This document shows positions 1 through 8,454 of a DNA stretch of 64,000 bases, piece after piece. The notes under the pieces were generated by a model. That model worked only from the letters and a program-made list of their open reading frames with translations, was not told where the DNA came from and made no database searches. The stretch is taken from assembly GCF_900156825.1 (NCBI RefSeq), contig NZ_FTOV01000003.1:310001-374000 (forward strand), given 5' to 3'. The position numbers and the translations under genes were made by a program. Source of the DNA: Chryseobacterium gambrini. Its GTDB lineage: Bacteria > Bacteroidota > Bacteroidia > Flavobacteriales > Weeksellaceae. The first letter of the stretch is position 1. Each line of letters begins with the position of its first letter.

Positions 1-597
1 GTAAATGCTCTGAAAAGACTGGAAGATTTCGATACCATTTCGCCAAGAGAGCTGAAAGTGGAAACTTACAAAAAATACTTTAACCTTCCCAAACAGGAAT
101 TTAAAGACAAATGGCTTAAAAAAGAAGATTTTTCTCTGTATAATTACAATCATTTCAAGGAAAAGCTGAATAAAGATTCTCTGAGATCGCATCCTGAAAT
201 GGTTTTAAGAATCAATAACCTCAAAAAATTGTTTCCTGAACTTAAAAATGATGTTCCGGATGAACAACCTTCCGATTCTTATTCTACGGTAGAAAAAATC
301 GCAAGAATGGAAACCTTGCCTAATTTTTATCACTCTGAAGATTACGGAGTCGGAATTTATGCGAGTCTTCAGTTTTTGCAGGATAATGAAGAGGAAAAGT
401 ATTACAAAAACTGGCTCGGAAAATGTTTCGCCAAGATTTATGAAGCGAGAAAAAACTACAATTTAAATCGATATTTAGATCGTGTAGATCCCAAAAATCA
501 AAGTGAAAGTTATCAGCAGTTCCTGAACTTTATGTGGAACCTGAGTCTTGATGAAATTAAAAATATTGCAGATTATTATCAAACGACAGAATCCTGA
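1..597 (+). CDS. Hypothetical protein, C-terminal part (5' end outside window)
   Basis: The reading frame is already open at base 1, so this is the tail of a longer gene. The GTG at 58 is an internal codon, not a credible start. About 198 residues are visible, rich in Lys, Glu, Asn and aromatic residues and probably soluble and helical; there is no membrane segment. A short stretch, RSHPEMVLRINNLKKLFPEL, resembles the motif that follows the zinc site in M48 metallopeptidases, so the missing N-terminal part could be such an enzyme. That is a weak guess. The stop codon lies inside a strong hairpin at 590-612. Confidence 0.6.
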   Translation, partial: VNALKRLEDFDTISPRELKVETYKKYFNLPKQEFKDKWLKKEDFSLYNYNHFKEKLNKDSLRSHPEMVLRINNLKKLFPELKNDVPDEQPSDSYSTVEKIARMETLPNFYHSEDYGVGIYASLQFLQDNEEEKYYKNWLGKCFAKIYEARKNYNLNRYLDRVDPKNQSESYQQFLNFMWNLSLDEIKNIADYYQTTES

Positions 598-612
598 CCG
601 AAGGTCAGGATT
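590..612. terminator. Hairpin between convergent genes
   Basis: Perfect 10 bp stem AATCCTGACC / GGTCAGGATT with a GAA loop. It overlaps the stop codon of the upstream gene and faces the 3' end of the gene at 642. The T tract is short, so terminator function is inferred from position and stem strength. Confidence 0.6.
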
Positions 613-641
613 CTTATTGAGTATAAAATTTAAATCAACGC

Positions 642-2159
642 TTAATAATTCAGTCTTTCCAGACGGATTTTATTGAATTTTTCTTTTTCATTGAATTCAC
701 GAAGCAGAATGTAGCCTTCTTTCGCTACATACGGCGTTACCACATAATTATCTTTTTCTGAAATAGGAACGACTTCCTGTTTGAATTTTCCGTCAATAAT
801 CGTATTGATGAAAAGATTCCACTTCTTTTCTTTGGTTACCTGATCTTTCTGATAATCGCGGAAGAAAAAGACAACGTCTTTTCCGTCATTCAGATATTGA
901 GAAAAAAGATAATCGCTGTTTACCCACTTGGATTTTTCTTTTTCAAAAACCTGTACATCTTTTACCTTAAAATCTTTATCGGTGTTAATGTAAACCAGAT
1001 CGGTTGTTTTCGGAGCATTGTACTGTCCTGCAGGTTTGAATTTCTCCGAAAGAATTCCAACACTGCCGTCGCTCATAAAATACGCATCCTTCGTCTGAAG
1101 ATAATAGCCGTTTTCTACGCCTCCGTCTGCGCTCAGTTTTGGAATGTGGTTGGAAAGATCCGGTTTGTAGCTGATGGTTTTCAGATCTACATTATAATTG
1201 TTTTTATCAAGGATAAATCTTGCAAAGCCTCTGTTCTCTTTGGAAATATAATTTCTTCCCAGCAAAACTACTTTATCATCAAAAGTTTTATCATTATCAA
1301 TTCCGCTTAAAGCATCAATATTATAAATGGTTTCCGGAGAAAGTCCCGTTATCGGTTTGTTGGAAAGTTCTTTTCCTGTCTTCATATCAATCACTACAAG
1401 AGAAAATGTTTTGTCGTCATCATTTACCTTTCTCAGGATTCCGTAGATGCGGTTTTCGTCCTTTTCCAAAATGGAAAGGTCGGAAAATACTTTTTTATCT
1501 CCGTTTGTATTGTAGCTGTATCGCCAGATTTCTTTCTTATTGTCATCAAATTTTATCAGGCTGTTTTTATTGATGTATTTTCCGTAATCGTTGTATTCTA
1601 AAGCCAGATAACCGCCTTCTTTAATTTCTCCGACTACGGAAACATAATTGTATCCTTTCTCTTTCTTCTCGGCGCGGTTTTCTTTTCTTTCTTCTTTAAA
1701 AGTTTTGGGCTGTGAGATTTCTTTAAACGTTCCGTCTTCCTGATAATCGTAATACACTTTGGGCTTTACTGTATTGGTTTTAGGATCAATAACCATGGAA
1801 ACAGGAGCCGCTGCATCTTTGGAAAAAGCCTGAAGATAATTGATGTCCGAAGGCTGAAGAATAATCTGCCCTTTAAAATCCACATATCCGAAATAATTGG
1901 AAACCAGAAGTCCCGCTTCAAATTCTTTATTGGCAACCGGATTCAGGTTTTTATCTAAAATAACGTATTCGAATTTCTGTTTTTTATTGTCTGTTTTTCC
2001 GTAGGAATAGATAGAAACATAGCCGTAAAGATTGTCTTTGGTATCAAACAGCGCATTCATTCCCACATTTTTCCCCGATGCTAGAGAAGCCAGATCCTGA
2101 GTCTGAGAATATGCAATTGTCTGAATAAGACCAAAAACCAAAAGTGTTAATTTTTTCAT
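642..2159 (-). CDS. Secreted protein of unknown function, 505 aa
   Basis: An N-terminal signal peptide (MKKLTLLVFGLIQTIAYSQ) marks the ATG at 2159 as the start; an in-frame ATG further upstream would put 25 residues before the signal. The mature protein is polar and rich in Lys, Asp, Tyr and Phe, with many short strand-like segments and no HExxH, GxSxG or other catalytic motif that I recognise. It might be a beta-rich periplasmic or surface protein, but I cannot name a family. Its first ~37 codons and upstream DNA are duplicated in decayed form at 4707-4897, on the other side of the neighbouring metalloprotease gene. Confidence 0.7.
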   Translation of the reverse strand: MKKLTLLVFGLIQTIAYSQTQDLASLASGKNVGMNALFDTKDNLYGYVSIYSYGKTDNKKQKFEYVILDKNLNPVANKEFEAGLLVSNYFGYVDFKGQIILQPSDINYLQAFSKDAAAPVSMVIDPKTNTVKPKVYYDYQEDGTFKEISQPKTFKEERKENRAEKKEKGYNYVSVVGEIKEGGYLALEYNDYGKYINKNSLIKFDDNKKEIWRYSYNTNGDKKVFSDLSILEKDENRIYGILRKVNDDDKTFSLVVIDMKTGKELSNKPITGLSPETIYNIDALSGIDNDKTFDDKVVLLGRNYISKENRGFARFILDKNNYNVDLKTISYKPDLSNHIPKLSADGGVENGYYLQTKDAYFMSDGSVGILSEKFKPAGQYNAPKTTDLVYINTDKDFKVKDVQVFEKEKSKWVNSDYLFSQYLNDGKDVVFFFRDYQKDQVTKEKKWNLFINTIIDGKFKQEVVPISEKDNYVVTPYVAKEGYILLREFNEKEKFNKIRLERLNY

Positions 2160-2239
2160 GGTTAAAATTTGAATTTCAAAAATAGCAAATTGCGGGGATA
2201 TGTTCTTAAAAAAATACAAGCCCTGATTTCTCAAGGCTT
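2047..2239. repeat. Copy A of a ~190 bp duplicated segment (intact copy)
   Basis: This segment holds the first codons of the secreted-protein gene, its upstream region and a terminator hairpin. It is matched by copy B at 4707-4897 in the same orientation, with scattered substitutions and small indels. The two copies bracket the metalloprotease gene at 2281-4560. Confidence 0.85.
2218..2239 (-). terminator. Terminator of the metalloprotease gene (copy A)
   Basis: Nine bp stem AAGCCCTGA / TCAAGGCTT with one wobble pair and a four-base loop (GAAA on the minus strand). It is followed on the minus strand by a T-rich tract. The hairpin is identical to the one after glyS at 4876-4897. Confidence 0.75.
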
Positions 2240-2280
2240 GTATTCTTAAATTATAAAACTTAACTTAATATTTATTGAGT

Positions 2281-4560
2281 TTATTTTTTTTGAATCAAAA
2301 TTTTCTTTGTATTTAGTTGATTATTAACAACAATACCAAGAGTGTACATTCCATTATCCAAATCTGAAATGTCAATTTTCAATTTTCTATTCTTTGAATA
2401 TAAATTATCCATATTTCTCAGTAATTTGCCAGATGCATCATATACTTTTAATGAAATTTTAGAATTTTCTATTACAGAACTTTCAAACTTAATAGTAAAG
2501 ATTCCATTATTAGGATTAGGATATAATATGGTGTAATCTTTAGTGCTATTGTATTCATTAGTATTTAGAGTACCACTCGTTATAGAAAAATTTGTATTTG
2601 ATATATCAAAAAAGATATTTCCTACAGATTGTACTTTAATTCTAGCTTGTGTTGTATTTATGTTAGGCAAAATTATTGACTCACTACCATCATTTGGAGT
2701 CGAAGCAATAAGTGTTGTAGGAAATGTAAGTCCTCCATCGGATGAAAATAAAATGCTTACATTTGGAGTTGCGATATTTGTTCCATTTACGCTCCATGTA
2801 ATGGTTTGTGAAGTATTACCAATATAAGAACCGGATAAATTTGTTGTTTCTAAAAATGGTCCTATTAATCCATTTACAATAACATCTACATTTGCATTTG
2901 TAATGCCGCCACATCCTGCACGATTATCTCGGACAGTTAAAGAATGAGAGGTTGTGACACTTACAGATGGTAATTTATCGCCTATATCATAATTAGTTCC
3001 GTTTAAAATTTTGCTTAAAATAGGGTATATTCTAGTAGGTGAAGTGCTTGCAAGATAGGTTCTAAAAAAAGGAGGTTGAGAAGTATCTGCCAATGTGCTT
3101 GTTGTAGGAGGAGCAACTGTTCCCGTATTTCCGCCTTCCCAGCAGTAAGACAAAGTGTCTCCATCAGCATCCGTTGCACTTCCTGTTAGTGAAAAAGGAG
3201 TTGATTTTGGTACTGTATATGAGCTAGGCATAGTAATAACTGGAGGGGTATTTCCTGTTGCAGTAATCACAGCACAACTTGTTGCATCTATAGTGCTAAT
3301 TGCCTGATCAAAGTTAACTTTGTGAAACTGTAATATCGGACCTGACGATATTGGAGCTGTTTGATTAGTATAATAATCATCTGTACCACAAGTAAACCCA
3401 TAGCTCATTATGGAAGCTCCCGAACCAGGCTCTACAGAAGTTGCGGCTGCTCTTGTTGTACATACAGGAATATTACTGTTATAGGAGTGACTCATTCCGA
3501 ACTGGTGTCCTATTTCATGAAAAAGTAACTGATCCATGAAAATTTGAGCATATGCATTTAAGTCTCCCTCTGCAGATATCCCGCTGCCTTTATATGAATT
3601 ATCACATATAGAGGCTGCTGAAGCTACACCAGAACCAGAACTTCCGGGAATATCAGTATGTAAAAGGTGTCCTATATCATAATTTGCAGTACCAATTACA
3701 GTATTACAATTAATATGATTTTGGCTAATCATACTAATATCATCACCACTATAGGGGTCTGTACTTGGGTTTGTATAAATTAAATTAGTTCCACTTACTA
3801 AAGTAAATGCAACAGATAGTTCGTTTCTATAAACCGCATTTAATCTATTTAGATATGCTACAATAGTTGCTAATGCTGCAGTAGAACTGCCATACTTGGT
3901 TGTAAACTCTCCTGTTGCTGCGATAGCAATTCTGAAAGTTCTAAGTTGTGTCCCAGATGTCGTAAGTAAATTTTTTGAATAATTCTTATCTGAATTTAAA
4001 TTTGTTTTATACGAATTGTTACCAACAATATCTTCAATATGACAACTTTTATTTATAGGGGAAGTTACTTTTATATTCTTAGTAAAATAACTTGCATATA
4101 TGTTGTTATTATCGGAGGTATATTTTTCTAAATAAACTGTGTCTCCATTTATATTTAAAAAGATAGCATTAAAACCTTCAGATGTGATTGATAGTCTGAT
4201 AATCCTTTTTTTATCTTTTGTGCCATTTCCCGTATAAGTTTTTATTTCAGGATTTTGAAGAGCAATTTCGGGAGATAATATAGGAGATTCTACCATATTA
4301 AATGTCTCTTCAGACCCATCAGGTAAAGGCAGCGTTAGAGGAATAGGAGGATTAATTGAAAACTCAAGTGGGGCATTAGAAAGATAGTTTTCTAAAGATT
4401 TTTCTTTGATCCTGAAAACATTAACATCTTTAATTTTAGAAAAAATAGGCTTTTCTCGGATATCTAATTTTCTTACATCTATTTTTTCCAAGAAAATATT
4501 TTGAGAAAAGACAAAAATGGATTTAACCATTAAGAGAAACAGTAGAATTTTTTTTTTCAT
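2281..4560 (-). CDS. Secreted reprolysin-like zinc metalloprotease with T9SS sorting domain
   Basis: The 759-residue protein starts with a signal peptide (MKKKILLFLLMVKSIFVFSQ) and a propeptide-like region. The metzincin zinc site HEIGHQFGMSH lies at residues 348-358 and the Met-turn SIMSY around residue 385, as in reprolysin-like (M12B-type) peptidases of Bacteroidota. A PKD/cadherin-like stretch (DADGDTLSYCW) follows. From about residue 676 there is a type A sorting domain of the type IX secretion system (YPNPNNGIF, ending in KKILIQKK), so export to the cell surface or medium is expected. The gene is visibly more AT-rich than glyS next to it and lies between duplicated segments, which suggests later acquisition. 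Substrate unknown. Confidence 0.88.
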   Translation of the reverse strand: MKKKILLFLLMVKSIFVFSQNIFLEKIDVRKLDIREKPIFSKIKDVNVFRIKEKSLENYLSNAPLEFSINPPIPLTLPLPDGSEETFNMVESPILSPEIALQNPEIKTYTGNGTKDKKRIIRLSITSEGFNAIFLNINGDTVYLEKYTSDNNNIYASYFTKNIKVTSPINKSCHIEDIVGNNSYKTNLNSDKNYSKNLLTTSGTQLRTFRIAIAATGEFTTKYGSSTAALATIVAYLNRLNAVYRNELSVAFTLVSGTNLIYTNPSTDPYSGDDISMISQNHINCNTVIGTANYDIGHLLHTDIPGSSGSGVASAASICDNSYKGSGISAEGDLNAYAQIFMDQLLFHEIGHQFGMSHSYNSNIPVCTTRAAATSVEPGSGASIMSYGFTCGTDDYYTNQTAPISSGPILQFHKVNFDQAISTIDATSCAVITATGNTPPVITMPSSYTVPKSTPFSLTGSATDADGDTLSYCWEGGNTGTVAPPTTSTLADTSQPPFFRTYLASTSPTRIYPILSKILNGTNYDIGDKLPSVSVTTSHSLTVRDNRAGCGGITNANVDVIVNGLIGPFLETTNLSGSYIGNTSQTITWSVNGTNIATPNVSILFSSDGGLTFPTTLIASTPNDGSESIILPNINTTQARIKVQSVGNIFFDISNTNFSITSGTLNTNEYNSTKDYTILYPNPNNGIFTIKFESSVIENSKISLKVYDASGKLLRNMDNLYSKNRKLKIDISDLDNGMYTLGIVVNNQLNTKKILIQKK

Positions 4561-4706
4561 TTTTTTTAATTTCCCGCAAGTTTAAGGATTCTTTCTTTAA
4601 TAACTTTTACTGTTTTTCAATGGAATTGAACTGTTTGGTGAATTTGATTTAAATGTGGTGTTTTGTCATATTTATGTCTTATCAAAATAGATTGTTTTTG
4701 ACGGTG

Positions 4707-4818
4707 AGCAGCGCACTCATCCCAACATTTTTCCTGATGCTAAAGAAGCCAGATCCTGAGTCTTAGAATATACAATTGTCTGAATAAGACCAAAAACCAA
4801 AAGTGTTAATTTTTTCAT
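4707..4818 (-). pseudogene. Decayed 5' remnant of the 642-2159 secreted-protein gene
   Basis: From the ATG at 4818 the minus strand reads MKKLTLLVFGLIQTIVYS and continues nearly identically to the signal peptide and early mature part of the gene at 642-2159. A one-base deletion then shifts the frame into an early stop, and similarity ends near 4707. It is a fragment left by the duplication around the metalloprotease gene and is not expected to make a functional protein. Confidence 0.85.
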
Positions 4819-4875
4819 GGTTAAAATTTGAATTTCAAAAATAGCAAATTCGGGGATATGTTTTTAAAAAAATAA

Positions 4876-4897
4876 AAGCCCTGATTTCTCAAGGCTT
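4876..4897 (-). terminator. glyS terminator (copy B)
   Basis: Same nine bp stem and four-base loop as at 2218-2239, located just after the glyS stop codon and followed by a T-rich tract on the minus strand. It is probably the ancestral glyS terminator. Confidence 0.8.
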
Positions 4898-4902
4898 TCG
4901 GT

Positions 4903-6444
4903 CTATATTTTAGAAAGTAAATTTCTGAAACTTGTCTTTTCGTCGATAATTCTTCTCAACTCAGAAACCGGAACTCTTTCCTGCTCCATCGTGTCTCTGT
5001 CTCTTATCGTCACCGTGTGATCCGTTAAAGAATCGTGATCGATCGTGATACAATAAGGTGTTCCGATCGCATCCTGTCTTCTGTAACGTTTTCCGATCGC
5101 ATCTTTTTCTTCGTAGAATAAATTGAAATCATATTTCAGATCGTTGAAAATCTGTTCTGCATATTCTGCCAATCCGTCTTTCTTCATTAACGGAAGAATC
5201 GCTGCTTTAATTGGCGCTAAAGCCGGAGGTAAAGATAAAACCGTTCTCTCGGAACCATCTTCCAATACTTCGTCTCTTAAACAATGAGAGAATAAAGCTA
5301 AGAACAATCGGTCTAAACCAACCGAAGTTTCCACCACATACGGAACATAGTTTTCGTTTCTTTCCGGATCGAAGAACTGAAGTTTTCTGCCTGAGAATTC
5401 TTCATGCGCTTTTAAATCGAAATCCGTTCTTGAGTGAATACCTTCCAGTTCTTTGAAACCGAAAGGGAAATTAAATTCAATATCTGCTGCAGCATTTGCG
5501 TAGTGAGCCAGTTTTTCATGATCGTGGAATCTGTAATTTTCGTCACCCAAACCTAAAGCCAAATGCCAGTTCAGACGCTTTTGCTTCCATTGCTCGTAGA
5601 ATTCAAGTTCTGTTCCCGGAGCTACGAAAAACTGCATTTCCATCTGTTCAAATTCACGCATTCTGAAGATAAACTGTCTTGCAACAATCTCGTTTCTGAA
5701 CGCTTTTCCGATCTGTGCAATACCGAAAGGAAGTTTATGACGGGAGGTTTTCTGTACATTCAGGAAATTAACGAAAATTCCCTGCGCAGTTTCCGGTCTT
5801 AAATAAAGATCCATTGCAGAATCTGCGGAAGCCCCTAACTTAGTTCCGAACATCAGGTTGAACTGTCTTACCTCCGTCCAGTTTTTAGAACCGGTATCCG
5901 GATCAGCAATTTCCAGCTCTTCAATTAATGCTTTTACATCAGCAAGATCTTCATTTTCCAGAGATTTTGCCAGTCTGGAAAGGATTGCTTCCCTTTTGGC
6001 TCTGTATTCCAAAACTTTTGGATTTGTTGCCACAAACTGCTCTTTATCAAAAGCCTCACCGAATCTTTTCGCTGCTTTTTCAATCTCCTTGTTCTCCTTA
6101 TCTTCAATTTTAGCACAGTAATCTTCCACCAAAACATCTGCTCTGAAACGTTTCTTAGAATCCTTATTATCAATCAATGGATCGTTGAAAGCGTCTACGT
6201 GCCCCGAAGCCTTCCATGTAGTCGGGTGCATCAGGATCGCCGAATCAATACCCACAATATTTTCGTTAAGCTGTACCATCGCTTTCCACCAGTATTGCTT
6301 GATATTATTTTTTAACTCGGCTCCGTTTTGTCCATAATCATAAACAGCGGATAAACCATCGTAGATCTCACTCGAAGGGAAAATAAAACCATATTCTTTA
6401 GCGTGAGAAATCACTTTCTTGAAAACATCTTCTTGCTTTGCCAT
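4903..6444 (-). CDS. glyS: Glycyl-tRNA synthetase, single-chain homodimeric type
   Basis: Charges tRNA(Gly) with glycine in the cytosol. The 513-residue length and the N-terminus (EDVFKKVISHAKEYGFIFPSSEIYDGLSAVYDYGQNG) are typical of the single-polypeptide alpha2 class II enzyme rather than the two-subunit alpha2beta2 form. Motif 2 is visible (FRNEIVARQFIFRMREFEQMEM). A C-terminal anticodon-binding domain of the His/Gly/Thr/Pro type follows, with the stretch RYRRQDAIGTPYCITIDHDS. The start at 6444 gives the expected N-terminus. The gene has its own terminator at 4876-4897. Confidence 0.97.
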   Translation of the reverse strand: MAKQEDVFKKVISHAKEYGFIFPSSEIYDGLSAVYDYGQNGAELKNNIKQYWWKAMVQLNENIVGIDSAILMHPTTWKASGHVDAFNDPLIDNKDSKKRFRADVLVEDYCAKIEDKENKEIEKAAKRFGEAFDKEQFVATNPKVLEYRAKREAILSRLAKSLENEDLADVKALIEELEIADPDTGSKNWTEVRQFNLMFGTKLGASADSAMDLYLRPETAQGIFVNFLNVQKTSRHKLPFGIAQIGKAFRNEIVARQFIFRMREFEQMEMQFFVAPGTELEFYEQWKQKRLNWHLALGLGDENYRFHDHEKLAHYANAAADIEFNFPFGFKELEGIHSRTDFDLKAHEEFSGRKLQFFDPERNENYVPYVVETSVGLDRLFLALFSHCLRDEVLEDGSERTVLSLPPALAPIKAAILPLMKKDGLAEYAEQIFNDLKYDFNLFYEEKDAIGKRYRRQDAIGTPYCITIDHDSLTDHTVTIRDRDTMEQERVPVSELRRIIDEKTSFRNLLSKI

Positions 6445-6551
6445 AATTTTTTAACGTCTGAAAGTGCAAAAATATGAATTTGAATCCCAATTCCATGAAA
6501 TTCAATAAAAAAAGCCGTCAATAGACAGCAAATATTTACATTTTTAATTTT

Positions 6552-6663
6552 CAGGAGTCGGGAACCTGCTTTCACTACTCGCTTTTTTCTGTTTTCAGCG
6601 CGGCGGAGCCGCCGCGCTGAAAACAGAAAAAGAGCTCAGACATGCCGTTCAATCAGGACTACT
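6552..6663. repeat. REP-like palindromic element, copy 1
   Basis: The core is a perfect 23 bp inverted repeat at 6584-6606 / 6609-6631 with a 2 bp centre. The outer flanks carry the tags GCTTTC-ACTACTCGCT on the left and GAGCTCAGACA ... CAATCAGGACTA on the right, which recur in copies at 51695-51796 and, on the other strand, 9204-9280. It lies between glyS and the gene at 6710. The hairpin would be extremely stable in RNA or single-stranded DNA. Confidence 0.8.
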
Positions 6664-6680
6664 AAGAACAGCATAAAAAA

Positions 6681-6699
6681 AGCAGTTGTAAAAACTGCT
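6681..6699 (-). terminator. Terminator of the 6710 gene
   Basis: Seven bp stem AGCAGTT / AACTGCT with a five-base loop. On the minus strand it is followed by a T7 tract. Confidence 0.75.
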
Positions 6700-6709
6700 C
6701 TTGTATATT

Positions 6710-7222
6710 TTAGAAATTGTAGGATAATCCGATGCTGTTTCCTGTGATGTCTAACCTGTAAGAAGCGGTTTTTGCTTCTCCGCCTTCTGGGTTCTGGTTT
6801 TGCGTATCCACAGCTTTCTTCAGATTTTTTCCGGAACTGATCGCAAAAGGAATCCCGATTCCCACAAATCCTGCTCCGATTCCTACCAATCCCCAACCGC
6901 TTTTATCTTTTACTTTGTAGGCTACACCATTGTGATAAGCCGTTTTGGTACGTAATATCTGTTTTGCTAATCCGAAACCGATAAAACCACCGCCAATTGC
7001 TCCGAAAATCTGAGAAACCGTACTGTTCGTGTTCGCTTTCTTCATGTAGTTCAGTGCTTCAGGATTGGTGAACACTTTTTTATACTCGGAAAATTTAAAT
7101 TTCTGATCTCCTTTGATAAAAAACTCTCTGTTGGATTTCCCCAACTTCAGTGAATCTGAATTCTGGGCAAAAGAAATTAATGGAAAAATACTAAGCAGTA
7201 AAGTAAATAATAGCTTTTTCAT
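6710..7222 (-). CDS. Small secreted or membrane protein of unknown function, 170 aa
   Basis: A clear signal peptide (MKKLLFTLLLSIFPLISFAQ) is followed by a polar region and two Gly-rich hydrophobic segments, near residues 70-85 (SQIFGAIGGGFIGFGLA) and 110-130 (GWGLVGIGAGFVGIGIPFA). These could be membrane hairpins. The C-terminus ends in SIGLSYNF, with a terminal Phe like that of outer-membrane beta strands. No family recognised. It is a single-gene unit with its own terminator. Confidence 0.65.
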   Translation of the reverse strand: MKKLLFTLLLSIFPLISFAQNSDSLKLGKSNREFFIKGDQKFKFSEYKKVFTNPEALNYMKKANTNSTVSQIFGAIGGGFIGFGLAKQILRTKTAYHNGVAYKVKDKSGWGLVGIGAGFVGIGIPFAISSGKNLKKAVDTQNQNPEGGEAKTASYRLDITGNSIGLSYNF

Positions 7223-7375
7223 AGTTAAAAATTTGCGCGAAAATAAAAATTCTCTCTTTTATCAAAAGAATTTAAAATGTTAATTTTTTTCAATATCAGA
7301 GGTATGAAATCATTTTAATTATTATTGTCTTAATTTGAGACAATTTATCGTAATTTGCTTTATCAAAATTGAATC

Positions 7376-8431
7376 ATGAAAAAATCAGGATTATTAATTG
7401 TCGTTTTTCTTTTGGTAAGTCATTTGTTTTTTGCGCAGAAAATTTCTGGGGGAAAGATCGTTACAACCTATATTACCGCTAAAACATTACAGAATAGCGC
7501 CGGAGAAAATCCTAAGCGAAGAGTAACCGTTTATCTTCCGCCGGATTATGAAAAATCCTCCAAAAGATATCCCGTTATTTATTTTTTACACGGTTTTTTC
7601 TGGAGCGACAGTTTGCTGGTGAGCAACGATAAGATCAATCATATTTTTGATCGGGCGATTTATTCAAAAAAGATAAAACCCGTTATCGTTGTCATGCCCG
7701 ATGAAAGCACCGTTTTCAAAGGAAGTTTTTACGCCAATTCAAAATCTTCAGGAAACTGGTCAGATTTCACTTCTGTTGAGCTGGTCGATTTTATTGATAA
7801 AAATTACAGAACAATAGCAAATAAAGACAGCCGCGGAATTTCAGGGCATTCCATGGGTGGAAACGGAGCGCTGAGAAATGCCATACTTCATCCCGAAGTT
7901 TTTTCTTCTGTGTATGCACTGTCACCCGGAATTTTAGACGCCCGTTTCTTTGCACTTTCAGAAATGGAACTCTATAAAAATGCTGATCAAATTAAAAACA
8001 TTCAGGATGTATCCAAACCTGAAAATGCAAGGTTAAATATTGTCTTTGCCATCGCAAGAGCTTACAACGGAAATAAAAATAAAGCTCCCTTTTTTGCAGA
8101 TCTTCCATTTTCTTTTGAAGGTGAAAATGTAAGGATTAATTCAGCCATTTTAGACGAAATGAACAGAAATTCCACTTCAGAACTGCCTTTTTCACAGTAT
8201 GAAAATCTGAAAAAATTAAAAGCTATAAAATTCGACTGGGGTAGAAACGACGAGCTGAAACACATTCCGCCAAGCTGCCTGAATTTCAGCAAAACACTGG
8301 AGATGCTCGGTATAAAACATGAAGCTGAGGAATACATAGGAACGCACGGAAGCGAAGTAAGCAAAGAAAACGGAAGAATTGAAAATCAGATGCTGCCGTT
8401 TTTTAATACACATCTTAAGTTTGAAGAATAA
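7376..8431 (+). CDS. Exported alpha/beta-hydrolase esterase (esterase D / putative esterase family)
   Basis: Probably hydrolyses ester bonds in the periplasm or outside the cell; the substrate cannot be told. Signal peptide (MKKSGLLIVVFLLVSHLFFAQ). The fold is indicated by RRVTVYLPPDYEKSSKRYPV, YFLHGFFW (oxyanion region) and the nucleophile elbow GHSMGG with Ser159. FDWGRNDELKHIP and the later HGSEV supply likely acid and base residues. At 351 aa it fits exported esterases of this family. The stop is 23 bp upstream of truC, but truC has its own promoter inside the end of this gene. Confidence 0.85.
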   Translation: MKKSGLLIVVFLLVSHLFFAQKISGGKIVTTYITAKTLQNSAGENPKRRVTVYLPPDYEKSSKRYPVIYFLHGFFWSDSLLVSNDKINHIFDRAIYSKKIKPVIVVMPDESTVFKGSFYANSKSSGNWSDFTSVELVDFIDKNYRTIANKDSRGISGHSMGGNGALRNAILHPEVFSSVYALSPGILDARFFALSEMELYKNADQIKNIQDVSKPENARLNIVFAIARAYNGNKNKAPFFADLPFSFEGENVRINSAILDEMNRNSTSELPFSQYENLKKLKAIKFDWGRNDELKHIPPSCLNFSKTLEMLGIKHEAEEYIGTHGSEVSKENGRIENQMLPFFNTHLKFEE

Positions 8432-8450
8432 TATAAAACTTCTACTTTTG
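8420..8450 (+). promoter_or_regulatory. Promoter of truC giving an almost leaderless mRNA
   Basis: TTTG at 8420-8423, 19 bp spacer, TACTTTTG at 8443-8450: a full match to the Bacteroidota sigma consensus. The expected transcription start is within a base or two of the ATG at 8455. The -33 box lies inside the end of the esterase gene. Confidence 0.75.
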
Positions 8451-8454
8451 CCGG

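Larger units (their letters stand above)
4707..4897. repeat. Copy B of the duplicated segment (decayed copy)
   Basis: Aligns with 2047-2239 in the same orientation. It covers the 5' gene remnant, its upstream DNA and the terminator hairpin. The rest of this intergenic stretch (4561-4706) should hold the metalloprotease promoter; no strong consensus was found there. Confidence 0.85.

Noticed and set aside
58-60. GTG as start of the first gene
   Set aside because: The frame is open upstream to base 1 without a stop, so the gene begins outside the window.
897-1573. Two plus-strand frames (137 and 117 codons)
   Set aside because: Antisense shadows of the 642-2159 gene without conserved features.
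6584-6631. Large hairpin taken as an ordinary terminator
   Set aside because: It has conserved outer tags shared with other copies and a separate terminator at 6681-6699, so a repeat element is the better reading, though it might also affect transcription.
6636-6896. 86-codon minus-strand frame overlapping the 6710 gene
   Set aside because: Arg/Ser-rich out-of-frame translation of a convincing signal-peptide gene and of the REP-like element.
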